A stretch of DNA of 64,000 nt from the NCBI GenBank assembly GCA_002633005.1, contig NMRA01000122.1, positions 790,518 through 854,517 on the forward strand, given 5' to 3'. Of this stretch, positions 55,119 through 64,000 are shown one piece after another. Made by a program: the position numbers and the translations under genes. The stretch is from Phoronis australis (lineage: Eukaryota > Phoronida > Phoronidae). Each line of letters starts with the position of its first letter. Position 1 is the stretch's first letter. The notes beneath the pieces are model-generated. The model had not been told where the DNA came from and did not search any database. It saw only the letters and a list, made by a program, of their open reading frames with translations.

Positions 55119-57690
55119 TTACAGTCTTGGCTAAGTTGATGAACAGTAGGTCTTTGATATGTACCTATAATGTTCAATGAAAGGTCAGAGCGTGTGTTAC
55201 TCTGTTGTTTAGCCTTCTCTCAAAACCATTTAACACACTGTGTCTTGTAGCAGAAACGCCATCTAGTGCTTGGGCAGGCAATCACTTAATAGCCATGTTA
55301 GCTTTTGAAATACATACACATGGCAGTGGTAGCCTAAACATGGCGCAATTTTTGGTTCAATCCTAAACACTAACATGTTGTCTGTTCTTCTTTCTGAATC
55401 CCAGAATTCAATTCCAACCTTGTTAGGGAACAAGTTGAAACCAGTTCTAAAGCTGTGTTGGTAACTGGTTCTGAACAGAACTTATGTTGGTGCTGTTGAC
55501 GTAGGATGTTGCTGAATTTAGGTGATTTGTGGCTTGAAGTATTAAATATTTGGTGTTACATAGCTAAATTGTCATCTGATGACTATTGAATCTCAGTAGC
55601 CTGCTGCATTAGGTGAACTTGGTGAATATGTGAATGAACGTATGTTTTGAAATGACTCAATGCCTTCTTGTATTGGACATTGTTAGAAAAAAGCTGGGGA
55701 GAAATCTCTGTTGTAAGTGTCATAGTTTTTTTAGAGTGAGTACATCTTTTGTCCTAATTTTTATGGAGGCGTGAAGTATAATATATTCAGGATAAATGAT
55801 GATTAATTTCTAATTTAAAATGTCGTTTTTCTTGTGTCCTAATTTTTATACAGGCGTGAAGTGTGATATATTCAGGACAAATGATGATTATATCATTTTT
55901 AAAGTGGGTACACCTTCTGCAACAATAGCTTTAAGAACATAGATGGTATTAAAACCTGTCTGTAGGTTTATTTGGAAAAGGAAGCTTTTGTAGAGTTTTC
56001 AATTCCTGAAGTGAACCCTTATGTAGAGATTTTTATCACTTTTTGTGTGGAATTGGTCAGAAAAGGTTCCCTTTCCTTCAAAAAGCGGTTATAAGAAGTC
56101 ACCTTACTGAGTAGCACCTGCTACATACTTGTTATATGGAACACCCTCCACACCTGGGTCACGAGGAGGTATAGTGTATATTTTTCATGAATTTACATAT
56201 CTACCAAGTTAATGTAGTTTTGAATTTTAGTGTGAACATATATTAAGTCAGTGCTGACAAACTTGTGCAATGGGTAAATTTATAAACTTGTCACATACTT
56301 ATTCATAGAATATCTTGTTGTTTCATTTTTAAGTAAAAGATATACTTGATTATATCAAGTGCTGTGCAGCTTATTAGGTGTTAGTAATTTTCCAGTCTTA
56401 GTCATGATGATGTAAATTTGCTGTTTGTTGAAAACTGGTTATTTACTGTTAGGAGAGTGACCTGATGTACTGATTTTCAATTGAAGTCACTAACATACAT
56501 TTATAGTTGAAGGCTTGGTCCTATGTCTCTGCTTTTTTGAATCTATTCGTGTATTTCAATCCTAGAAAAAAATGTTTACGATTTTTTATCTTGTTTATGT
56601 GCCATAGTCTTTAGAGAGGTTTGATTTTTCGTTTATGAAAGCATAGTGTCATGTTTTTCTTGATGTAAAATGGCTTAAGATTTATTTTTAGGAAACTTGC
56701 AAAATTGAAGTCGCCAGATTTTGAGAAGAAAGCATTGCAATAATCTCATTTTTGTTGTATGTTAATATATTTGTGCCATCCTGAATTGAGGTGGCAAAAA
56801 GTCTTCCAGTCATCACGAGAGTGGTGTAGTTTCGTATCAGTCGAGGGTGGCTGTAAAAGATGAGAGCAGATTTTATAAGTGTATTGGTAAAGGTAGAAAC
56901 TTTTTGATTCTGTTCTTGGTAGACTTACTTTATCTATTATAGTTATTATAATAACTCGATTGACAGGATTACTAAGATACAAATAACAAGTCTTAGAGTG
57001 AGTCAGTCAAAAGATAAAATTGTCATCTCTATCTATAGACTTATAAAATTCCATTCCAACCTTTTACAGACACGGTCGAACTGACATGAAACTGTACCAC
57101 TCTCATGATAACTGGAAGATTTTTGGCCAGATTAACCCACAAACGTACAATTGTAGTGCTAAATAACCCTGTTCTGACGTTTTGCAGTCACCATTGTATT
57201 TCAGTTCAAAACGACGACGGCAGCAACAATTTCCGAAGTAAAGCGCCTGATGAAATGGACAAATCCGAATCATGACGACCTTAGAATGGAAGTAATTGTT
57301 AGGTTTACATGTCAGCCTTGTCCAATGGCAGCCACCAAATTTGTTATGGAAGTGGAAATGTATTAGCATTGTTTATTTTTTAATCTAGTTGGTGATGAAT
57401 TATAGTTGGCCTAAACGGGATCCATGTAAATTGGCTATGAGCCATGTCTGATTTACTCTTGTCTATATATTTTGTATTGGTTATTAAATAGCCATTTTTT
57501 TGATATCACCTTTTGCATCAGTCATCAGAAGTCGAGGATTAATTCGGAAGAGGAGACAAGAAAGCCTGAAGTCCCTGCAGAGAAAATGTCTGGTGCGTTA
57601 TGCGCAGTTTTTCGTCGTCGTAATACAAAAAGCTGTCGTGGTAGTCGTTGCTTGTTCAGTCTGTGTCTTACGTTGACATAGGCATAGTTC
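55119..57690. other. 3' flank of the CoA-transferase gene; no gene recognised
   Basis: AT-rich, with a duplicated segment at 55751-55893. ATTAAA at 55541-55546 could be a variant poly(A) signal. Short frames near 57530-57660 are basic and hydrophobic but resemble nothing I know. Confidence 0.35.
55751..55893 (+). repeat. imperfect tandem duplication, period about 85 bp
   Basis: GTCCTAATTTTTATGGAGGC and GTCCTAATTTTTATACAGGC start the two copies, each continuing to GTGAAGT, ATATATTCAGGA and AAATGATGATTA. Confidence 0.75.
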
Positions 57691-57695
57691 TAGTT

Positions 57696-57853
57696 ATGGC
57701 AAGGCCAAATTACGCACAACTTATTCAGTCACTGGGTGGCGAGATCGGCTCGTCCGACTCACTGAGTCACCAGGTGACTGAGCCGGCTCACCAGGAACTG
57801 CCGAACAACAGTTTGTGGAAGCCTACATTTCGTAAATGGTCACACATAGTTCG
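57696..57853 (+). CDS. hypothetical first coding exon of an unknown gene
   Basis: An ATG in good context (GTTATGG) opens a frame starting MARPNYAQLIQSLGGEIGS and ending SLWKPTFRKWSHIVR. The composition is protein-like and unlike the AT-rich flanks. TTCG|GTAAAG at its end is a strong donor, so it may be a first coding exon; without splicing it would stop three codons later as a 53-residue peptide. I do not recognise the family and found no partner exon downstream before the LINE. Confidence 0.35.
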
Positions 57854-57859
57854 GTAAAG

Positions 57860-60517
57860 AGACAGTTTACGAGTAACGGAAGGAGTAAAACAACAAATAC
57901 ATGAAAGCAGAAATAGACACTTGGTATTGGTTTACATTGCAAGATATCGCCATGTTATTCATTTGAAAATGCCCCTTGTTCAGTTTACATGTTAAAATAA
58001 AATGTTACCGTATACCATTCAGATAATACATGCTCGTGTTACTCTCCTTAATTAAAACGCTTACCTTCTTTTTATGACGAGTATATTGTTAATCTTGGAT
58101 AAATTCAATAGTATTCTTTTGGGACTCTGTTTTGATTGGTGCTTTGGTGATACAGCTGAAGGCTACAAAGCTGTAGCCTGCACTAGTGAATTCGTCATTT
58201 TCTCATAAACGTTTGTGAACGTTTTCAGAGCGAATTTCATCATGAAAGATTTACTTTTAGTTCTCCATGGTATTTGGTGTTTTTATGTAAATTGTAATTT
58301 GAACTAGTAGTAAATATATTTAGCAATAACTAACTATTACATATATTTTCTTTGCCTTTTTGAAGTCCGGGGTAGGGTCGGCTCCATCTTTTTGTTTTTA
58401 CCAGAGTTTTATTCGTTGCATTGGTCTGCGGGGCTCACTATGGTCACCTAAACTGGTTTCTAAGGAACAATTTTTCAGGAATTTTCCGGAATTATGCCTG
58501 TTCATCGCATGGACCTAACACAACTCGAATAAACGTTTTCCCAAAAAATATTGGGTAGAAAAACTCGTATGAATGCTCCGTACGTCTGTGAGTGGTGTAG
58601 GCATTGAATCAGGTTTTAATTTACCTAAAAAGCGGGGATATGGCTTGTTTATTAATAAAAATAAACCTAATCTTAATTTGAACTCAAGTAAAGAAAACTC
58701 AGCACAAATTCAGCAAATACAATGCCCGTCGTGAGATTCGAGCGGGACTCTTTAGCTTGCGAGGCGAGCTATCTGTCTCGACCAATGACGGAGACCTAAT
58801 CGTTGTATCCAGTTGACGAAAAAAGCTGCTGGTCGCGACGATTCGTCATAAAAAGTTTTATTTTGCGAGAGGGAAGTTTAAAAACGGATTGATAAAATGA
58901 GACCGGTACTATTAGTTCTTTTGTCTTTCTGGTCTATTCTTTTCCGTTGTTATATATTGAAAACTATTCCGAGACGCCATCCGTTTCTCCACACTGTTTT
59001 GTCAAAAAGTACTTTTACACTCTGGTCGCAATGCCGTTACTTTTATGATGATTTGAAAGCACTGAGAAATTGTGTAAAAAAACTTGCGACTTCTATCGAG
59101 AGATTTACTTATAGTTAAACAACTTACTTTGTGAACGAGAGCATGGGAATACAATTTGCACATAACACAGTGCTGTCCGTTTGTCTTATGGAGTAATAAA
59201 CCCGTGTCGCCTGTCAAAAAATTCACTTCGGTCAATTCCTCAGTCTTATCTTTTTTCTTTCTCTGGAGGGAAATGGTTGACAGGTGGCGTTATCAAGTAA
59301 CTTGTCACGGCGGGTTAGTTCCAGCCGCCAGGGCGGCGCTATCGGCGACAAGGGACTCTAAGCGATGTATTGTAATTAATTTCAATTAAAACAAAACGCT
59401 TTGGAAGCATAAAAAAGCTTAATGTGAACATTGGAACATAGTCATACCTGCAGGTTAGATTTAATTTTCCACGACTTCTGCCCCTATATTGTCATTTATC
59501 AGTGTTTATTTAAAAATCGATCACAGCGTTTATCCGAGCATGGTCCTCAGGGTCACCATATCAAGGGGGCTGATGATGTGTTTTCACTGACTTTTCCTGA
59601 AACCGAGCCTATTCACAGCTAACTGTAAACTTAGGATTCTCAAATGAGGCCGAGAGTGGAAGGTGTGAAGAGCTAATAAATTCATGGGTCAAATGGCGTG
59701 GGGGAGCGGAAGAATAACAGCCCGTACGGTGAAATTCGTGAAGGCGAAAGTGTAAGAGACCAAACGAGAATTGTCAGGGATGGAATGATAAACTTGTGCA
59801 AAACAGTTCACAAATCATGAATAAATGACCAGATGACGATATATACAAAGTACGACAGACATTTGGTCCGCGATCTAATCTTTGTACTCGAAATTATTTT
59901 TGACAATTTCGGTTCTCATTTTTGAAGTGCCTGTTAATGTGTTCGATTATAGCACGGTTTACGTCGACAAGTAACTAGACTAAGTTCGCATTTGACGCCT
60001 AAATTCAAGCCACAAACTAACGTAAAAGCTCTAGTAAAAACTCGACATTTTAAGTTCCGATTCGAACTTACAGTTTTAATGCTATAATGTCATCAAGTCC
60101 AAATTTGGATTAGACTGTTATTCACGTAAACCACTTCAATTCAGAATAGACAGTCCAAAGGAAGAATGGAAAATGACGGTCCAAAATAATTTCGAGACGT
60201 AAGTACAAAGATTAGACTCTGGGCCTAGAATGAATATCAAAAGGTGAGATAAGAAGTGAGAACAACTGTATTGCACACACTTTGTTTGATTGGATGTTGG
60301 ATGTAATTGTTTACAGCACTGTTTTCAGTTTTGTCATTTTCACTGTGACATCAACAGCAGATCGCATTGATATGTGCATGGGGAAAGTTAGCGACGTACA
60401 ATTCACACATAAAAAAACGCAACACGCAAGCAGGCGTTTTTTTTTGTTTTACATTCGTTTCTGTCTGGAATGCAGGTCGTCAACAGAGTGCCCCCCCTGG
60501 AAGCCCTGGACAACCTG
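57860..60517. other. no gene recognised
   Basis: Intergenic or intronic sequence. Apart from the tRNA-like patch at 58728-58800 I see no feature. A short GC-richer stretch at 59280-59360 includes GGTTAGTTCCAGCCGCCAGG but no clear exon. Confidence 0.3.
58728..58800 (-). repeat. tRNA-like patch, possible SINE head
   Basis: On the minus strand, GTCGAGACAGATAGCTCGCC is followed by GCAAGC and, about 15 bases later, GCTCGAATCTCACGACGGGC, where GCTCGAATCTC resembles a B box. A-to-B spacing is tRNA-like, but no cloverleaf forms by eye. Confidence 0.35.
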
Positions 60518-61555
60518 CACTTTGCTTGCCATCAGGGGAAGTGCTCGTCACAAGCACGCACGTTTTGATATTAGTATTGAAGATACCTGTATAGGGGTAT
60601 ATATAAGAACGCGGCGTACGTTGTTCCCTGGCTATATCACATTGTTAGGCTGCTGCTGTAAATACTCTGGCTGTGATTTACATGAGCCATGTAAGTTTTG
60701 TGATTTTACTGTTTACTAGAAGACTAAAAGAACCCGGACGAATGAAAGGTTATAAAAATGTTAGAAATTCATGAAATTTGTATGAATACTCTTGAGAAAT
60801 TTGGTTTGTATTCTAGAAATTAAACTCCTTAGTAGGCTTTCCGTAATTAAGGTGCCCAGAAATCCCCTCTGATTTGAATAACGGAAAAGTCGAGGCCAGC
60901 TTTATATTCTGTTTCTGTTTCTGTGGTGACGTCAGAGGGTAGGCACCGGGATAGTCTCTGGCCTTCCTCCTTCCAGTATCGCACGCAATGTAAAATTGGA
61001 GATGCAACCAAGTTTGTGCTGGTTACATACTCTTCGATCTTTTCCCACGATACGAGTTTTTGCTACATCTCCGTATTGCCATCCTCGCTCTATGAGGCGC
61101 TTTGTTCCCCATCTCTCCTGCTGTTGTACAATCTCGGCATCTGTAAGCGATTCACGCACTCAGGAGATTACATCTTCTGGTGTGAGGAGCAGGTCGGCAA
61201 TCGGTTCTGCGATGCCTGCAAGCTCATCCGCCTTGACGTTGAATGAGATGGCACAGTGTCCTGGTATATAAACACTGGTGAAGAGACCATTAATAGAGCT
61301 GAACAGAGGGATCCAGGAATCTTTCACATGACCAGTTTTTAGCCTGCTAATGAGGCTGAGGGAGTCTGTAAGTAGAAATGATCTGTCTGCAGGTGTTGTG
61401 TTCTGTGAGAGCCAGACTAGGGCGTCTTCATATGCTTCGCATTCAGCTCTAAAAGACGAGGTTTTTCCAACCCGTGCTGTTGACCATTCGAAGAGGTGTT
61501 GACCCTCGCGAGCCCAAGCAACTGCTTCCCAAGCCGTAATGTCATCTCTTAGTGN
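60518..61555 (-). repeat. LINE 3' end, copy nearer the 3' side
   Basis: A 1,038-bp unit containing the RNase H part (minus-strand frame 61573-61160, with SFRAECEAYEDALVWLSQNT, LLTDSLSLISRLKTGHVKDS and VYIPGH) and an AT-rich tail. It starts at CACTTTGCTTGCCATCA and ends at an N (61555). Confidence 0.85.
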
Positions 61556-62581
61556 CACTTTGCTTGCCATCATGGGAAGTGCTCGTCACAACCACGCACG
61601 TTTTGATATTAGTATTGAAGATACCTGTATAGGGGTATATATAAGAACGCGGCGTACGTTGTTCCCAGGCTATATCACATTGTTAGGCTGCTGCTGTAAA
61701 TACTCTGGCTGTGATTTTCATGAGCCATGTAAGTTTTGTGATTTTACTGTTTACTAGAAGACTAAAAGAACCCGGACGAATGAAAGGTTATAAAAATGTT
61801 AGAAATTCATGAAATTTGTATGAATATTCTCTGGAGAAATTTGGTTTGTATTCTAGAAATTAAACTCCTTAGTAGGCTTTTCGTAATTAAGGTGCCCAGA
61901 AATCCCCTCTGATTTGAATAACGGAAAAGTCGAGACCAGCTTTATATTCTGTTTCTGTTTCTGTGGTGACGTCAGAGGGTAGGCACCGGGATAGTCTCTG
62001 GCCTTCCTCCTTCCAGTATCGCACGCAATGTAAACCAAGTTTGTGCTGGTTACATACTCTTCGATCTTTTCCCACGATACGAGTTTTTGCTGCATCTCCG
62101 TATTGCCATCCTCGCTCTATGAGGCGCTTTGTTCCTCATCTCTCCTGCTGTTGTACTATCTCGGCATCTGTAAGCGATTCACGCACTCAGGAGATTACAT
62201 CTTCTGGTGTGAGGAGCAGGTCGGCAATCGGTTCTGCGATGCCTGCAAGCTCATCCGCCTTGACGTTGAATGAGATGCCACAGTGTCCTGGTATATAAAC
62301 ATTGGTGAAGAGACCATTAATAGAGCTGAACAGAGGGATCCAGGAATCTTTCACATGACCAGTTTTTAGCCTGCTAATGAGGCTGAGGGAGTCTGTAAGT
62401 AGAAATGATCTGTCTGCAGGTGTTGTGTTCTGTGAGAGCCAGACTAGGACGTCTTCATATGCTTCGCATTCAGCTCTAAAAGACGAGGATTTTCCAACCT
62501 GTGCTGTTGACCATTCGAAGAGGCGTTGACCCTCGCGAGTCCAAGGAACTGCTTCCCAAGCCGTAGTGTCATCTCTTAGTG
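61556..62581 (-). repeat. LINE 3' end, second tandem copy
   Basis: It repeats 60518-61555 almost base for base, with a 12-base deletion near 62033 and scattered substitutions. It is continuous with the reverse transcriptase part upstream of it on the minus strand, so this is the original 3' end and the other copy is the extra one. Confidence 0.85.
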
Positions 62582-62806
62582 AGCCGTCCGTTGGAACAAT
62601 GATCGTGGGAGATTGTTCTTCAAGCCATTCCGATACAGTTGCTTGGTTGATACAGTCAGCTCTTTCCCGCCAATGACGGCCTCAAATCTACATGGTGTTG
62701 ATGACAAAGTTTGTGGCTTTGGACCACTCTATGCTGTTGATGTTCACCACTGGACATACCTCTTCGACAAGCTCCCTAGCTCCGATAACCCATGATTGAA
62801 CAGTTT

Positions 62807-64000
62807 TCAGCCTCTGTGCGGTGTGCTCATCACTATGAAGTCCAGGTACAGAGGATGAGAGTTGGTTGTAGCTGCCTTTACAAATGCTTGGGCTGCTATT
62901 GTCTTCTGTTTAGTACGAATGCCATTGATACCTAACCAGTATTGGAGACTGTTTACCGGAGTGGGTCTAGCTGCACTGGTTACTATCCTCATGGCCTGGT
63001 TTTGAATCTTCTGTAGTTTGGTCATTGACTGTTGGGAGGCACATAGGCACAGATAGAGCCCATACTCAGTTCTTGTGGCGACAGTTGCATTCATGAGCTG
63101 CACCAGGCTCTTTTGCTGGATCTGCTGAACTGCTGCATATCTCAACAGTGACAGGCTTTCGGCACCTTCCTCAGCTAGGAATTCGACTTGGGATTTCATC
63201 GTCATTCTTCGATCCATCTTAATTCTTATATAGGTAACTTCAGCGACTTGAGGTATCAAGGCTCCCATATATCTCAGAGTGAACATGTTTGGGTTGAAAT
63301 AATCTCGTGAGGCTAACATCCATTCCCCTTTATCTTGTTGGATGGACATCTTGTTGTCTTTGGTCCAATTGGCCACACCATCACTTGCTGATTGCAGGCC
63401 CTCCACGGCATGTCTTGGAGTGTTCGCCTCATTGGCGACTAGCAAGTCATCAACATAGCTGTATGGTGAAGCTCTACCTACACTTGCTGCTTATATGAGA
63501 TCTGCCGTGTAGACGTTAAAGAGCACCGAGCTGAGAGGGGACCCTTGCGGGAGGCCTGAGCTTGCTTCAAATATGCTTGACTTCCACTTGCCGAATTTGC
63601 GTTGACATGTGCAGGTATCCAGCAAGACTAATATCCAACGGATCATCATATCGGACACCTCCATTTGTCCGAGTTTGTTGGCAAGAATACCCACATCCAC
63701 TTTGTTGTAGGCGTCTTCCAGATCGAAGAGATCAATTGCAGTGTGTTGCGAAACCTGCATTCCCTGCTGAATTTCATGCAGTATCGCTTCAACGTTGGAG
63801 ACAGTGGATCTTCTTGGTCTAGCTCCTCCAACTCTCGGTGATAGACAGCCACGTCTCTCTAGGTCACATGCTAGTCGCTGTGCTACATTTTTTCCGGGTT
63901 GCCCAGGTGTTCGCCATGGTAATGATTCTGTATCCCTTCAGTTTGCTATGGTCTTTCATCGGCTTTGGAAGAACCACCATGCTTCAGTCTCTAAGGTCCT
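62807..64000 (-). pseudogene. LINE reverse transcriptase, broken
   Basis: Conserved blocks include FDLEDAYNKVD (about 63730), SSGLPQGSPLSSVLFNVYTA (about 63540) and the catalytic YSYVDDLLVAN (about 63460), followed by a thumb-like region ending near 62807. A stop codon lies between the second and third blocks, and frameshifts lie towards 63900. The family is I/Jockey-like; the exact clade is uncertain. Confidence 0.8.

Larger units (their letters stand above)
60518..64000 (-). mobile_element. non-LTR retrotransposon (LINE), decayed, runs off the window
   Basis: Minus-strand reading from the window edge gives reverse transcriptase, then RNase H, then a 3' tail. Text such as MVVLPKPMKDHSKLKGYRII near 63960 belongs to the start of the reverse transcriptase. 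The order fits I/Jockey-like LINEs with an RNase H domain. Several frameshifts and a stop near 63490 show it is inactive. The 3' third exists twice in tandem. Confidence 0.8.

Overview
The window looks like metazoan nuclear DNA, most likely from a marine invertebrate. Protein-coding genes are split by GT-AG introns, intergenic DNA is AT-rich, and the transposon mix (Penelope-like, Kolobok-like, Ty3, non-LTR LINE, and bivalve/echinoderm 'pearl'-type elements with core repeats plus a GGAC microsatellite) is typical of molluscs, echinoderms, hemichordates or lancelets. I cannot name the species from sequence alone. There are two kinds of assembly gap: 529 N at 35587-36115 and very short ones at 30193-30195, 52539 and 61555.

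Layout: (1) 90-810, minus, a decayed multi-copy invertebrate protein fragment. (2) 2792-5978, plus, the last three exons of an SLC17-family transporter. (3) 6722-7025, a Penelope-like endonuclease remnant. (4) 8663-23626, minus, RNASEH1, reconstructed as seven exons with all four catalytic acidic residues; its first exon was not found. Its introns hold most of the mobile DNA: a GAY-rich array, two pearl-like elements, a LINE tail, a TA-flanked inverted-repeat element, a tRNA-like SINE head and a 1.28 kb Kolobok-type element with a THAP remnant. (5) 26763-30390, nested inverted repeats, then an approximately 112-bp satellite of about 19 units, each carrying a CTCF-like AGGTGGCGC core. (6) 34629-41165, plus, complete RPS7 in six coding exons, with candidate H/ACA snoRNAs in two introns. 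(7) 42440-47017, a young Ty3-type LTR retrotransposon with near-identical LTRs and two in-frame stops. (8) 47433-53252, minus, complete PEX13 in four exons. (9) 53691-55118, plus, an uninterrupted mitochondrial CoA-transferase/acetyl-CoA hydrolase gene, head-to-head with PEX13. (10) 57696-57853, an unrecognised candidate first exon. (11) 60518-64000, minus, a decayed LINE whose RNase H end is tandemly duplicated.

The host genes are housekeeping: RNA-DNA hybrid removal, ribosome, peroxisomal import, organellar CoA metabolism and organic-anion transport. They do not form a pathway, apart from the possible shared promoter between PEX13 and the CoA-transferase. The most unusual signal is that two unrelated repeat systems (13.2-15.6 kb and 27.3-29.6 kb) both carry same-strand arrays of CTCF-like motifs.
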